DNA of 64,000 nt from Acidimicrobiia bacterium (GCA_022826705.1 JAJDUJ010000027.1:463923-527922); one strand, 5' to 3'. Positions 8,131-21,042 are shown, counted from the stretch's first letter. Numbers and translations: made by a program. The notes: generated from the sequence alone by a model not told the origin.

Positions 8131-9377
8131 TGTGGCCCGCCAACGGCAACGACCCGGTGTTCGAAATGATCAACCGAGAGGTCGAGCGCCAGAACACCAC
8201 CGTGCAGCTCATCGCCTCGGAGAACTTCGCTTCGCCCGCGGTTCTTTCGGCTACTGGATCGGTGCTCACCAACAAGTACAGCGAGGGGTATCCCGGTCGG
8301 CGTTACTACGGCGGAAACATGGTGATTGACGAGGTGGAATCCGTCGCCCGGGAGCGAGCTACGGCCTTGTTCGGGGCCGACCACGCCAACGTGCAGCCTC
8401 ACTCGGGGGCCAACGCCAACGTGGCCGCCTACCTGGCCGTGCTGGAAGCGGGCGACACCGTGCTGGGTATGAGCCTGGACCACGGCGGTCACCTCACTCA
8501 CGGCTCGCCGGTGAACATCAGCGGGCGCACCTATCGGTTCGTGGCCTACGGCGTGACCCCCAGCGATGAGCGCATCGACTACGACCAGATCCGGGACCTC
8601 GCCCTCGAGCACCGGCCCAAGCTCATCGTGGCCGGTGCCACCGCCTATCCCCGCATCATCGACCCGGTGCCGTTCCGCACCATCGCCGACGAAGTGGGCG
8701 CCCTGTTCATGTTCGACGCGGCCCACATTGCCGGACTGATCGCCGGCGGCGTCCATCCCAACCCGGTACCCCATTCCGACATCGTCACCTTTACCACCCA
8801 CAAGACGCTGCGCGGTCCCCGAGGCGGGGCCATCCTGTGTACCCAGGATCTGGCTCCGGCCATCGACAAGGCCCTGTTCCCCGGTCTCCAGGGTGGTCCG
8901 CTGGAGCATGTGATCGCGGCCAAGGCGGTGGCCTTCGGCGAGGCTGCCACCCCCGAGTTCGCCGACTATGCCGCTCGTATCGTGGAGAACAGCGGAGTGC
9001 TGGTCAAGGGGCTGGCCGAGGAGGGATTCCGCCTGGTGTCGGGGGGCAGTGACAACCATCTGCTTCTGGTGGATCTGCGGACTTTCGACGAAGACCTCAC
9101 GGGGAAAGTGGCCCAAGAAGTGCTCGACCGGGCTGGGATCACCCTCAACAAGAACACCGTGCCCGACGACCCCCGCTCTCCATTCGTGACCAGCGGGGTG
9201 CGGATCGGCACTCCGGCCACCACCACCCAGGGCATGGGTCCGGCAGAGATGGACCTCATCGCCGGCATGATCGGCCAGACGCTGCGTCGGCGCGACGACG
9301 AGGATGCGGTGGCCGACGTCCGAGCGGAGGTTGCCGACCTCTGCGGGCGGTTCACCCCCTATTCGCTGGCCGGTTAG
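8130..9377 (+). CDS. glyA: Serine hydroxymethyltransferase
   Basis: 415 residues. PLP enzyme converting serine and tetrahydrofolate to glycine and methylenetetrahydrofolate. Motifs: [56 protein letters not shown], and [13 protein letters not shown] with PLP lysine 225. Length and order fit the family throughout. Start ATG 8130 overlaps the rpiB stop by one base. Confidence 0.97.
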   Translation: MWPANGNDPVFEMINREVERQNTTVQLIASENFASPAVLSATGSVLTNKYSEGYPGRRYYGGNMVIDEVESVARERATALFGADHANVQPHSGANANVAAYLAVLEAGDTVLGMSLDHGGHLTHGSPVNISGRTYRFVAYGVTPSDERIDYDQIRDLALEHRPKLIVAGATAYPRIIDPVPFRTIADEVGALFMFDAAHIAGLIAGGVHPNPVPHSDIVTFTTHKTLRGPRGGAILCTQDLAPAIDKALFPGLQGGPLEHVIAAKAVAFGEAATPEFADYAARIVENSGVLVKGLAEEGFRLVSGGSDNHLLLVDLRTFDEDLTGKVAQEVLDRAGITLNKNTVPDDPRSPFVTSGVRIGTPATTTQGMGPAEMDLIAGMIGQTLRRRDDEDAVADVRAEVADLCGRFTPYSLAG

Positions 9378-9389
9378 CCAACCGGTGTC

Positions 9390-10496
9390 ATGGCCCCCGG
9401 TGTCGACAGCTATCTGACGGTCTTCGCGGTGGCCGCCGGGGTGACGATGGCAATCACCCCGGTGATGCGCCGGATCAGCGAGCGCTGGGGCCTCATGGTG
9501 GAGCCCGATCCCCGGCGAGTCCACGAGCAATCCACCGCAGTGCTTGGCGGCGTGGCCATGTTCATCGGATTTCTGGCGGCAATGGGCACCGCCTGGCTGC
9601 TGAACGATTTCGACGTGGTGTTCGCCACCGCGTCGGAGCCGGTGGGAATCGTGATCGCCGCGCTGGTGATGATCGTGTTCGGCACCTACGACGACGTTCG
9701 GGAGATGTCAGCCCCGGCCAAGGTGGCTTCCATGGTGCTGGCCGGCAGCATCCTGTCGTTCGCCGGCGTGACGGTGCTGAACCTGCGGCTGCCGGTGCTC
9801 GATGCGCTGATCCTGTCGCAAGACCTGGCCTTTGTGGTCACGGTGCTGTGGTTGGTGGCCATCGTCAATGCCATCAACTTGATCGACGGCTTGGACGGTT
9901 TGGCCGCGGGCATTGTGGGCATCGCCGGTCTCACGTTCTTCGTGTACTCCATCAAGCTCACCGATGAAGAGGTGCTGTTGGCCAACAACATCGGTCCGCT
10001 GGTGGCCATCATTGCCAGCGGAGTGGCGGTGGGGTTCCTGCCCCAGAACTTCCATCGGGCCCGTATCTTCATGGGCGACGGCGGCGCGCTATTCCTGGGC
10101 ACGCTGCTGGCCGCCTCCACGGTGTCGGTGGGGGGGCGCAGCAGCGAGCCGTTCGCGGGGCAGACCTATTTCTTGTTCGCTCCCATGCTTATCCCGCTGA
10201 TCATCCTGGCGGTGCCGGTGGTAGACGTGCTGTGGGCGGTGCTGCGGCGGACTCGGGCTCGCACCAGCATCACCACCCCCGACAAAGAGCACCTGCACCA
10301 CCGGCTGATGAGCCTGGGCCACGGCCATCGCCGCAGCGTGCTGATCCTGTGGCTGTTCACCGCCCTGATGTCCACCCTGGTGCTGTATCCCACCTACTCC
10401 GGGGAAGGGGAAGTGATCATGGCGCCGGCCGCCGCGGTGCTGGTGTTGATGCTCTACACCGTCTTCCATCCCATTCTGCGCCGCCGTACCCCTTGA
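9390..10496 (+). CDS. Undecaprenyl-phosphate sugar-1-phosphate transferase, WecA/TagO type
   Basis: 368 residues with about ten or eleven membrane segments, of the MraY/WecA family, which links a UDP-N-acetylhexosamine phosphate to undecaprenyl phosphate. The cytoplasmic motifs are present: FGTYDDVREM (DD motif), NAINLIDGLDGLAAG, FMGDGGALFLG and HLHHRLMSLGHGHR. The HLHHRL motif points to the WecA/TagO branch rather than MraY. Position between tsaC and the atp operon matches rfe/wecA of Mycobacterium (Rv1302), which starts arabinogalactan linker synthesis. Which polymer is made here is not known. Confidence 0.9.
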   Translation: MAPGVDSYLTVFAVAAGVTMAITPVMRRISERWGLMVEPDPRRVHEQSTAVLGGVAMFIGFLAAMGTAWLLNDFDVVFATASEPVGIVIAALVMIVFGTYDDVREMSAPAKVASMVLAGSILSFAGVTVLNLRLPVLDALILSQDLAFVVTVLWLVAIVNAINLIDGLDGLAAGIVGIAGLTFFVYSIKLTDEEVLLANNIGPLVAIIASGVAVGFLPQNFHRARIFMGDGGALFLGTLLAASTVSVGGRSSEPFAGQTYFLFAPMLIPLIILAVPVVDVLWAVLRRTRARTSITTPDKEHLHHRLMSLGHGHRRSVLILWLFTALMSTLVLYPTYSGEGEVIMAPAAAVLVLMLYTVFHPILRRRTP

Positions 10497-10594
10497 ACCT
10501 CTCTTTGCGCAGCCAGCTTGATGATTTGGCCCTGTAGCCTGGTTCGCGAAACCATTTCGGCGAGGCCAATCCGCTTGCCATAGGGGCCCAATTC

Positions 10595-10885
10595 GTGCCA
10601 ACTGCAATGACGCAGAACCCCCAGCTACAAAACCGCCAGAGCGCGGGAGACGCCCTCTCCATCGCTTTTGAGCTTGTGGCCACACCAGCGGTTTTCGCCT
10701 TCTTCGGCTGGCTCATCGACGGCGCGCTGGGAACAAGGCCGGTGTTCACATTGGTGCTCTGCCTATTGACTGCGGCTTATGCCGGATGGAAGGCGTTTCG
10801 AACTTACAGCGATCGCATGGAGGCCCACGATCGCAACCTGCCCAGCCGCCGAGCTGAATCGACTTCGGAGAGCGGCGATGGCTGA
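10595..10885 (+). CDS. AtpZ/AtpI-like small membrane protein of the ATP synthase operon
   Basis: 96 residues with two membrane helices: ALSIAFELVATPAVFAFFGW, then a short loop with DGALGTRPV, then VFTLVLCLLTAAYAGWKAF. This is the pattern of the F0F1-ATPase gene 1 (AtpZ) family, helpers in assembly or Mg2+ supply for ATP synthase. The start is GTG 10595; an ATG at 10607 is a reasonable alternative, and neither has a clear ribosome binding site. The 98 bases upstream hold no gene and probably carry the atp operon promoter, though I see no convincing boxes. Overlaps the next gene by 8 bases. Confidence 0.75.
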   Translation: MPTAMTQNPQLQNRQSAGDALSIAFELVATPAVFAFFGWLIDGALGTRPVFTLVLCLLTAAYAGWKAFRTYSDRMEAHDRNLPSRRAESTSESGDG

Positions 10886-11324
10886 GCAAGCTGTCCAGCC
10901 CGCGGCGATGGGCGAGGAGGCGCCCGAGCGAACAATAGCTATCGACATGGTTCGCCGAGGCCTGATCGGTGGTCAGGTGCTGGTGGGGGTGTGCGCCGGG
11001 GTGTGGGGGTTCGACGGCCTGTGGTCCAGCGGCTACGCCCTCGGGCTGGTCCTGGTCAACTTCTGGCTGGCCGCCTCGTTCATCACCTGGTCGATGCGGA
11101 TTTCTCCCACCATGTTGATGGCCGGGGTAATGGGCGGGTACTTCATCCGCCTGGGGATTCTCGTCGGGGCCTACTTCCTGGTGCGCAATACCGGATGGTT
11201 TGAAACGCTGCCGTTTGTCATCACACTGTTCGTGGCCTATAGCGTTCTGCTCGTTTGGGAGACCCGGTATGTCTCCCTATCCCTCGCTCACCCCGGCTTG
11301 AAGCCACAAGGAGCCCGTTCGTGA
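10878..11324 (+). CDS. atpI: ATP synthase protein I-like membrane protein
   Basis: About 148 residues with four predicted membrane helices, such as GLVLVNFWLAASFITWSM and LPFVITLFVAYSVLLVW. Its position immediately before atpB and its four-helix layout fit AtpI, an accessory factor for c-ring assembly; sequence motifs are weak in this family, so the call rests largely on context. Start ATG 10878 overlaps the previous gene; its stop overlaps atpB (GTGA at 11321). Confidence 0.72.
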   Translation: MAEQAVQPAAMGEEAPERTIAIDMVRRGLIGGQVLVGVCAGVWGFDGLWSSGYALGLVLVNFWLAASFITWSMRISPTMLMAGVMGGYFIRLGILVGAYFLVRNTGWFETLPFVITLFVAYSVLLVWETRYVSLSLAHPGLKPQGARS

Positions 11325-12088
11325 ACATCTTCGCCTTGGACTTTCCGCCGGTTTCGCATCTGTTCCAGTGGCCCGACATCTTGTTCGCCGGCAACGAATA
11401 CATCGGCCTCAACAAGACCGGGTTGATCTATATCGCTGCGCTGCTGTTGACCGCCGGGCTGTTCTGGGCGGCGGGCCGGCGCCGGTCGCTGGTGCCCACC
11501 GGGGCTCAGACCGTGGCCGAGGCGGGGATCGACTTTGTCGAGAACAGCATCATCATGCAGACCATCGGCCCCGACGGTCGCCGGTACCTGCCCTTCTTGA
11601 CCACGCTGTTCTTTTTCGTCTTCTTCAGCAACATTTTCGAGGTCATCCCCTTCATCCAGTTCCCGGCCAACTCCCGCATGGCCATCCCGCTGGCTCTCGC
11701 CTTGGTGGTGTGGGCCATCTACCACGTGGTGGGCATCCGGGCCCAGGGCTTCTACCAATACTTCAAGGGGGCACTGTTCCCTCCAGGAGTGCCCAAGGCG
11801 CTCTACGTCTTAGTGACTCCTATCGAACTGCTCCAGATTCTGCTCATCCGCCCGTTGTCTCTGGCCATCCGGCTCTGGGCCAACATGGTGGCCGGCCATT
11901 TGCTGCTGGTGACCTTCGCGGTGCTGTCGGCCGCCCTGTGGGGGACCCTCTATGTGCCCGCAGTGCTGCCGTTTGCCGCGCTTATCTTGGTCACCGCGTT
12001 CGAGATCTTCGTCTCAGCCCTCCAGGCCTTCATTTTCACCATTCTCACCGCCGTGTACATCGGCGGATCACTACACCCCGAGCACTAG
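11321..12088 (+). CDS. atpB: ATP synthase F0 subunit a
   Basis: About 255 residues. The membrane subunit holds the proton half-channels against the c ring. The essential helix is visible as LSLAIRLWANMVAGHLLL, with the conserved arginine that faces the c-ring carboxylate. Further helices are ALILVTAFEIFVSALQAFIF and LPFLTTLFFFVFFSNIFEV. Start GTG 11321 follows AAGGAG and overlaps the atpI stop. Confidence 0.95.
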   Translation: MNIFALDFPPVSHLFQWPDILFAGNEYIGLNKTGLIYIAALLLTAGLFWAAGRRRSLVPTGAQTVAEAGIDFVENSIIMQTIGPDGRRYLPFLTTLFFFVFFSNIFEVIPFIQFPANSRMAIPLALALVVWAIYHVVGIRAQGFYQYFKGALFPPGVPKALYVLVTPIELLQILLIRPLSLAIRLWANMVAGHLLLVTFAVLSAALWGTLYVPAVLPFAALILVTAFEIFVSALQAFIFTILTAVYIGGSLHPEH

Positions 12089-13116
<1,028 letters not shown>

Positions 13117-13120
13117 GCCA

Positions 13121-13645
13121 ATGGCTGAGCGATCTGTCAGCTACGCCGACGCTGTGGCCGCCGTGGCCCGGGCCGAGGGCAACCTCGACGCGGTTTCTGA
13201 CGAGCTTTTCCGCGTCGCTCGGGCGCTGGAGGGCTCCGACGAGCTGCGGATGACGCTGTCCGATCGGCAGGTCCCTGCTGCCCGCCGCCAGCAGATCGTG
13301 GAAGACCTTCTGGGCGGTCAGGCGTTGGAAACCACTACTGCGGTGGTGTCCATGATCGTGGCCGCGGGGCGGTCGTCGGATCTGATCGGCATTGCCCGGG
13401 AGGCGGTGGAGATCAATGCCCGCGACCGAGGCCGCTCAGTGGCCGAGGTGCGTACTGCGGTGGCGCTGACGGGCGACCAGGCAGAGCGGCTGTCGGCTGC
13501 GCTGAGCGCGGCCACCGGCCATCAGGTGGACATCAAGGTGGTTGTCGACCCCAGCATCATGGGCGGCGTGGTGGCCACCATCGGCGACGAGGTGATCGAC
13601 GGATCAGTCCGCCACCGCCTGAGCCAGTTGCGGGACACCTTCTAA
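13121..13645 (+). CDS. atpH: ATP synthase F1 subunit delta
   Basis: 174 residues. Connects the b stalk to the top of F1. The layout matches the OSCP/delta family: N-terminal helical bundle (YADAVAAVARAEG...LFRVARALE), then the C-terminal segment with VDPSIMGGVVATIGDEVIDGS and RLSQLRDTF at the end. Unlike Mycobacterium, delta is a separate protein and not fused to a second b subunit. Start ATG 13121 lies 4 bases after atpF. Confidence 0.93.
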   Translation: MAERSVSYADAVAAVARAEGNLDAVSDELFRVARALEGSDELRMTLSDRQVPAARRQQIVEDLLGGQALETTTAVVSMIVAAGRSSDLIGIAREAVEINARDRGRSVAEVRTAVALTGDQAERLSAALSAATGHQVDIKVVVDPSIMGGVVATIGDEVIDGSVRHRLSQLRDTF

Positions 13646-13690
13646 TCCCGTGCACACGAGTTTGATGAACATTTCTTACCGAGGAGAGCA

Positions 13691-15316
13691 ATGGCAGAGC
13701 TGACCATCGACACCGGTTCCATCGCCGAGGCCATCCGCCGCAACCTTGAGGGGTTCCAACCTGAGGTCGAATTGGCCCAGGTGGGGCGGATCACCGAAGT
13801 GGGCGACGGTATCGCCCGCATTTCCGGGCTGCCCGGCGCGGCGGTGAACGAGATGCTTGAGTTTGAGAACGGGACCATCGGCTTGGCCCTGAACTTGGAC
13901 GAGGACTCCATTGGCGCCGTGGTGCTCGGCGAGGTGGACGAGATCGAAGAAGGCCAGGCGGTCCGCTCCACCGGCGACATCTTGTCGGTTCCAGTGGGCG
14001 ACGCCCTTTTGGGACGGGTGGTGAACGCACTCGGCGAGCCGGTGGACGGCAAGGGACCCGTCGTCGGCGCCGACACCCGCCGCATGGAGGTGCAGGCGCC
14101 CGGCATCACCGGCCGCAAGCCGGTGCATGAGCCCATTCAGACCGGCATCAAGGCAATCGACTCGCTCATCCCCATCGGCCGGGGCCAGCGGGAGCTGATC
14201 ATCGGCGACCGCAAGACGGGCAAGACCACGGTGGCCATGGACACCATCTTGAACCAGAAGGGTCAAGGGGTGAAGTGCGTATACGTGGCCATCGGCCAGA
14301 AGGCCTCCACTGTGGCCCAGGCGGTGGCCACTCTGGCCGAGCGGGGCGCCATGGAGTACACGGTGGTGGTGGTGGCCCCCGCCTCCGATCCGGCCCCGTT
14401 CAAGTATCTGGCCCCCTACGCCGGCTGCGCCATGGGCCAGCACTGGATGGACAACGGCGGCCACGCGCTGGCGGTGTACGACGACCTCTCGAAGCAGGCC
14501 GAGGCCTACCGCCAGATGGCGCTGCTGCTGCGCCGCCCACCGGGACGGGAGGCCTACCCCGGAGACGTGTTCTACCTGCACAGCCGGCTGCTGGAGCGGG
14601 CGGCCAAGCTGAGCGACGAGCGGGGGGCGGGGTCGCTGACCGCGCTGCCCATCATCGAGACCAAGGCCGGCGACGTGTCGGCCTACATCCCCACCAACGT
14701 GATCTCCATCACCGACGGCCAGATCTTCTTGCAGGACGACCTGTTCAAGTCGGGAGTGCGGCCCGCAGTGGACGTGGGCATCTCAGTGTCCCGAGTGGGA
14801 TCGGCCGCCCAGATCAAGGCCATGAAAACCGCGGTGGGCACGCTCAAAGCCGACCTCCAGCAGTTCCGCGAGCTCGAGGCCTTCGCCGCCTTCGGCTCTG
14901 ATCTGGACGCCGTGTCGCAGGCCCAGCTCGACCGGGGTTACCGCCTCACCGAGCTGCTCAAGCAGGGCATCCAGACACCCATGCCGGTGGAAGAGCAAGT
15001 CGTCTCGCTGTACGCCGGCACCCGGGGCTACCTGGACAATATCCCCGTCGAAGACGTGGCCCGCTTCGAGTCTGAGCTGCTGGAGTGGGTCCGGGCCCGC
15101 AATGCCGACCTGATGTCGGCGGTAGTGGACACCGGAGCGGCGGACGAAGAGGCCTTGGAGGCCGCGGTTTCGGCCTTTGCCGCCCAATTCGAGTCGTCGG
15201 CCGAGCCCGAGGGCGACGAGCCCGATGCCGAGGCGCAGGCCGAGGCAGCCTCCGGTGTGGTGGACGCCGACCACACGCTTCCCGAGACCGACATCCAGCG
15301 GCCCGAGGAAGACTGA
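13691..15316 (+). CDS. atpA: ATP synthase F1 subunit alpha
   Basis: 541 residues. Non-catalytic nucleotide-binding subunit of F1. P-loop GDRKTGKT at 172-179; the alpha signature [17 protein letters not shown] appears here as [18 protein letters not shown] ribosome binding site GAGGAG precedes ATG 13691. Residues after about 500 form an acidic Ala/Glu/Asp-rich tail beyond the usual family end, of unknown use. A 12-codon out-of-frame reading frame begins upstream and overlaps the start; probably chance. Confidence 0.96.
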   Translation: MAELTIDTGSIAEAIRRNLEGFQPEVELAQVGRITEVGDGIARISGLPGAAVNEMLEFENGTIGLALNLDEDSIGAVVLGEVDEIEEGQAVRSTGDILSVPVGDALLGRVVNALGEPVDGKGPVVGADTRRMEVQAPGITGRKPVHEPIQTGIKAIDSLIPIGRGQRELIIGDRKTGKTTVAMDTILNQKGQGVKCVYVAIGQKASTVAQAVATLAERGAMEYTVVVVAPASDPAPFKYLAPYAGCAMGQHWMDNGGHALAVYDDLSKQAEAYRQMALLLRRPPGREAYPGDVFYLHSRLLERAAKLSDERGAGSLTALPIIETKAGDVSAYIPTNVISITDGQIFLQDDLFKSGVRPAVDVGISVSRVGSAAQIKAMKTAVGTLKADLQQFRELEAFAAFGSDLDAVSQAQLDRGYRLTELLKQGIQTPMPVEEQVVSLYAGTRGYLDNIPVEDVARFESELLEWVRARNADLMSAVVDTGAADEEALEAAVSAFAAQFESSAEPEGDEPDAEAQAEAASGVVDADHTLPETDIQRPEED

Positions 15317-15320
15317 ATCT

Positions 15321-15382
15321 ATGCCGGGTGAGCACCAGCCTGCTGATCGCCTGGTGACGAGACGCGGCCCGGGGGTTGGGTA

Positions 15383-15383
<1 letters not shown>
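15321..15383 (+). CDS. Possible 20-codon mini-ORF filling the atpA-atpG gap
   Basis: ATG 15321 to TAA 15381-15383, sharing one base with the atpG start (TAATG). It begins 4 bases after the atpA stop and encodes MPGEHQPADRLVTRRGPGVG. Its first three residues equal those of AtpG (MPGGQE) with partly matching bases, and the GCGGCCCG before its end resembles the atpA terminus, so it may be an old, decayed junction duplication. Its small size makes chance possible. Confidence 0.3.
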
Positions 15384-17795
<2,412 letters not shown>

Positions 17796-17797
17796 CC

Positions 17798-18055
17798 GTG
17801 GCGATGAACGTCGAGCTCGTCTCCCCCGAGGAGATCGTCTACACCGGCGAAGCCGAGATGGTGGTGGCCCGCACCACCGACGGCGAGATCGCGTTCCAGC
17901 CCGGCCACGTGCCCTTCTTGGGAGTCCTGGTGCCCAGCGACGTGCGGGTGTACACCACCGACGGCGCCAAGACCACCATCGCCGTTGAGCGAGGCTTCGT
18001 CGAAGTCTCCCACGACAACGTCGCCCTACTAAGCGACTCCGCCACCGTCGGCTGA
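17798..18055 (+). CDS. atpC: ATP synthase F1 subunit epsilon, lacking the C-terminal helical domain
   Basis: 85 residues from GTG 17798 (or 83 from ATG 17804). The beta-sandwich domain is complete: MNVELVSPEEIVYTG, the conserved GEIAFQPGHVPFLGVL and VERGFVEVSHDNVALLSD. The protein ends there. Typical epsilon subunits continue for 35-50 residues with two helices that can extend into F1 and inhibit ATP hydrolysis. Those helices are missing, as known in a few other bacteria. The frame ends cleanly in TGA and no remnant follows. Confidence 0.93.
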   Translation: MAMNVELVSPEEIVYTGEAEMVVARTTDGEIAFQPGHVPFLGVLVPSDVRVYTTDGAKTTIAVERGFVEVSHDNVALLSDSATVG

Positions 18056-18058
18056 CCA

Positions 18059-18075
18059 CTCGCTAGCTTGGCGAG
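18059..18075 (+). terminator. Weak hairpin after the atp operon
   Basis: CTCGC (18059-18063) and GCGAG (18071-18075) can pair around a 7-base loop just after the atpC stop. There is no U tract and the next gene starts close by, so this is only a possible attenuator or RNA end. Confidence 0.25.
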
Positions 18076-18098
18076 GGAGTGATACAGGTTTGGGTGAG

Positions 18099-18920
18099 AT
18101 GAGGATGCTCGGAAACAAGTTGAGAAGGTCGCGGGAGCCTTGGTGGGAGCGGGCGTTGGTCACTGGGGCGTCGACGGGGATCGGTCGGGCGATGGCGGTG
18201 CAGTTGGCCGCTGCGGGGGTTGATTTGGTGTTGGTGGCCCGTAGCGGCGACCGGTTGGAGGAATTGGCTGCTGAGTTGCGGGCCGCCGGAGGGCAACTGG
18301 ACGTTGAGGTGGTGGAGGCCGACTTGTGCGACCCGGAGGGATTGGCCGCGGTGGAGAAGCGGGTGGAGGCCGAGGAAGCGCCCGTAGACCTGGTGGTGAA
18401 CAATGCCGGGCTGGGCTATGAGGGGCCGTTTTATGACCAAGACGGGGCTGAGGTGGCGGAGACTATCGGGGTGAACGTGGTGGCGTTGACGCGGCTCACC
18501 CATGCCGCTCTGAGGACGATGGCCGATCGGGGCCGGGGCCAGGTGATCCTGGTGTCGTCGATGGCCTCGCTCCAAGGCATGCCCATGACTGCGGTGTACT
18601 CGGCCACCAAGGCGTTCATCACCAGCCTGGGCGAGGCCCTGTATGAGGAGCACAAGGGCACCGGGGTGACGGTGACCACGGTATTGCCGGGACTCACTCG
18701 TACCGAGTTCCACCAAAGGGGACGCTGGAATCTCGACGGCTGGCCGTCGGTGGGGTGGCAAAGCGCCGAAGCGGTGGCCTCAGAGGCGCTGCGGGCTGCG
18801 TCCCGGGCCCGGCCCGAGGTTGTGACTGGTCGCCACAACAAGGTGTTAGCATTGCTTTCCAGCAAGTCCCCCCGGGGTTTGCGGCGGTCCATCATCGGCT
18901 GGGCCGCCCGCCGCAATTAG
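18099..18920 (+). CDS. Short-chain dehydrogenase/reductase
   Basis: About 273 residues. Classical SDR with the NAD(P) motif TGASTGIGRAMA, VNNAGLGYEGP, the catalytic serine in VILVSSMASL and the YSATK active site (YxxxK). An Arg after the first beta strand (ARSGDRLEEL) suggests NADPH preference. Start ATG 18099 is chosen; an in-frame TTG at 18090 is possible. The C-terminus RSIIGWAARRN is basic. The gene follows the atp operon without an obvious functional link and the substrate is unknown. Confidence 0.85.
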   Translation: MRMLGNKLRRSREPWWERALVTGASTGIGRAMAVQLAAAGVDLVLVARSGDRLEELAAELRAAGGQLDVEVVEADLCDPEGLAAVEKRVEAEEAPVDLVVNNAGLGYEGPFYDQDGAEVAETIGVNVVALTRLTHAALRTMADRGRGQVILVSSMASLQGMPMTAVYSATKAFITSLGEALYEEHKGTGVTVTTVLPGLTRTEFHQRGRWNLDGWPSVGWQSAEAVASEALRAASRARPEVVTGRHNKVLALLSSKSPRGLRRSIIGWAARRN

Positions 18921-18953
18921 TTCGTCCTTCCCCTGCTCGAAAGGACCGCTGGA

Positions 18954-20987
18954 GTGAATCGAAAACGTTGGATTGGTGCTGTGTTCGTGCTGATTCTTGC
19001 CGTCGCTGTCGCCTGTTCGGATGATGATGCCTCGCCCGCCGCGCCGCCGATCGAAGCGACCGTCACGCCGCACGCGGACCCTCCTGATCCAACTGCCGTG
19101 CCGACTGCCGAGCCGACTGCCGTGCCGACTGCTGAGCCAACGGCTGCGCCGCCCGAACCGACCGCCGAGCCTGCGCCGCCCGATGAGAGCGAGGCAATCG
19201 ATCCGGTGGGTCAGTCCACTCTGGAGCAGCTCCGGCGTCGCATGGCGGCGGCGGCTCAGTTCGGGGGACTTGTTCCGTCTATGGCCATCGTGGAGGAATT
19301 GCGCCGGAACGCCGAGGGATTCTCCTATGAGATCGGCAACCACGGCGGCACGCTCACGGTGGCGACGATCTCCGAGCCCCTCACGTTCAACCTCGCGCTG
19401 GCCAGGGACGCCGGATCGTCGGGCGTGCTGGGGTACCTGTTCGAGGGCCTCACCGAAACGTCGTGGTTGAATGATGAGATTGAGCCGCTGCTGGCGCAGT
19501 CGTGGGAGCGCTCCGACGACGGACTGCGCTGGGTGTTCCATCTGCGCGACGACGTGCAGTGGCACGACGGCACCCTGTTCACTGCCTACGACGTGGAGTT
19601 CACGTTCAACCGGGTCATCTACAACGACGACTTCCAAGCGGCGAGCCGGGCTTCCTTCGAGTTCCGGTTCCTGAATGACGAGACCGGACAGTGGGAGCAG
19701 TCGCAGATGACGGTGACGGCACTGGACGACCACACCGTGGAGTTCGTCCTCCCGCAGCCGTTCGCGCCGTTCTTGCGCTCGATGGGCACTGCCATCTACC
19801 CCAAACACATCCTGGAGGGTCCAATCGAGGCGGGTGCCTTCACCGAGTTTTGGGGCATCGACACTGATCCTGCCGAGATCATCGGCACCGGCCCGTTCAC
19901 CATCGGGGAGTACACCCCCGGCGAGCGTTTCGTCTTCGAGCGGAACCCCGACTATTGGCTCACTGACGATGCCGGAGGACGATTGCCGTATCTCGACCGG
20001 GTGGTGCAGTTGATCGTGGAAGAACTCGAAGACGAACTGGAATTGTTCCGCGACGGCACCACCGATTTTCACGGCGTGCTGGGCGAGGAGTTCGCCGTGC
20101 TCGACCCGGTGGCCGATGCGGAGAACTTCACACTGCATCGCCGCGGCCCCGGGTTCGGCACCAATTTTTTGGCGTTCAACCAGAACCCCGGGTCGAACGA
20201 GGCGGGCGAGCCGTATGTCGATCCGGTGCAACTGCATTGGTTCCAGAACACGGCATTCCGACAGGCCGTTGCCCACACCATGGACAAATCAGCCATGATC
20301 GACGGAGTCCAGCACGGTCTGGGCTATCCGCAGTGGTCGTCGGTGAGTCCGGCGGCTGGCGACTTCCACAATCCCGAAGTGCGCCAATACCCCTACGACG
20401 TGGACCGGGCCAACGAGATTCTCGACGAGATGGGCTGGGTTGACACCGACGGCGACGGCATCCGCGAGGACGATATGGGCAACCCCATCTCGTTCACGAT
20501 GGTCACCAACGAGGGGAACAGCGTTCGCTCCGAGATCACCGGCATCATTCACGAGGGGATGACGGCGGTCGGCTTCGACGTTGATTTCCGCATCGTGGAC
20601 TTCGGCGACATGGTGGCCCAGCTCACCGCCACCTACGACTGGCAGGCCATGGTGGTGGGGCTGACCGGCAGTCCCGACCCCTTCGGCGGCATGACCGTGT
20701 GGCACAGCGGTGAAGGCCTGCACCTGTGGCATCCGAATCAGCCCGAGCCCGCCACGGAATGGGAGGCGGAGATAGATGAGCTGTACATCGCCGGCAGCAA
20801 AGAGCTCGACCACGAGCAGCGGGTACAGCACTACTGGGATGCGCAGGCGATCGTCGCCGAGAACGTGCCGCTCATCTACACCACGCAGGGCGAGCGGTTG
20901 GGGGCGGTCCGCAACGTGTTCGGCAACACCACGCCGACGCTGTACGGCTACTGGGATCTGCGCTACCTGTACCGAACCGATCAGTAA
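18954..20987 (+). CDS. Extracellular solute-binding lipoprotein, peptide/nickel (SBP family 5) type
   Basis: 677 residues. The signal peptide with lipobox ends AVAVACSDD, giving a lipid-anchored cysteine. Residues 30-85 are a Pro/Thr/Glu linker with repeats of the kind PTAEPTAVPTAEPTA. The binding domain has LAQSWERSDDGLRWVFHLRD, VQWHDGTLFTAYDVEFTFNR and ERNPDYW, typical of oligopeptide/dipeptide ABC binding proteins. The gene stands alone: no permease or ATPase of this class lies in the window, so it must use components encoded elsewhere. The ligand is unknown. Confidence 0.88.
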   Translation: MNRKRWIGAVFVLILAVAVACSDDDASPAAPPIEATVTPHADPPDPTAVPTAEPTAVPTAEPTAAPPEPTAEPAPPDESEAIDPVGQSTLEQLRRRMAAAAQFGGLVPSMAIVEELRRNAEGFSYEIGNHGGTLTVATISEPLTFNLALARDAGSSGVLGYLFEGLTETSWLNDEIEPLLAQSWERSDDGLRWVFHLRDDVQWHDGTLFTAYDVEFTFNRVIYNDDFQAASRASFEFRFLNDETGQWEQSQMTVTALDDHTVEFVLPQPFAPFLRSMGTAIYPKHILEGPIEAGAFTEFWGIDTDPAEIIGTGPFTIGEYTPGERFVFERNPDYWLTDDAGGRLPYLDRVVQLIVEELEDELELFRDGTTDFHGVLGEEFAVLDPVADAENFTLHRRGPGFGTNFLAFNQNPGSNEAGEPYVDPVQLHWFQNTAFRQAVAHTMDKSAMIDGVQHGLGYPQWSSVSPAAGDFHNPEVRQYPYDVDRANEILDEMGWVDTDGDGIREDDMGNPISFTMVTNEGNSVRSEITGIIHEGMTAVGFDVDFRIVDFGDMVAQLTATYDWQAMVVGLTGSPDPFGGMTVWHSGEGLHLWHPNQPEPATEWEAEIDELYIAGSKELDHEQRVQHYWDAQAIVAENVPLIYTTQGERLGAVRNVFGNTTPTLYGYWDLRYLYRTDQ

Positions 20988-20990
20988 ACG

Positions 20991-21042
20991 GCTAGCCGAA
21001 CTCGTCCTGCCGCTTTCAGGGGCAGGACGCTAGCCGAACTCG
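20991..21042. repeat. 14-bp direct repeat flanking the convergent hairpin (20991-21004 and 21029-21042)
   Basis: GCTAGCCGAACTCG occurs exactly at 20991-21004 and 21029-21042, offset 38. The right copy encodes, on the reverse strand, the last codons and stop of glpX (EFG, stop). The left copy is a duplicate of that gene end beyond the hairpin. This is another short duplication placed at a gene terminus. Confidence 0.85.
21003..21029. terminator. Hairpin between convergent genes, likely bidirectional terminator
   Basis: CGTCCTGCC (21003-21011) and GGCAGGACG (21021-21029) form a perfect 9-bp stem with a 9-base loop, placed between the convergent binding-protein gene and glpX. There is no U run on either side, so strength as an intrinsic terminator is uncertain; it may serve both transcripts. 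Confidence 0.6.

Noticed and set aside
7797..9530. 577-codon open frame on the reverse strand across glyA
   Set aside because: It is antisense to a full, conserved glyA and is rich in His, Gly and Arg as expected for a GC-rich shadow frame; no domain is visible.
13666..13704. 12-codon frame overlapping the atpA start, as another leader ORF
   Set aside because: It shares no sequence with the atpA start, and its stop lies inside atpA rather than on the start codon; chance is the simpler explanation.
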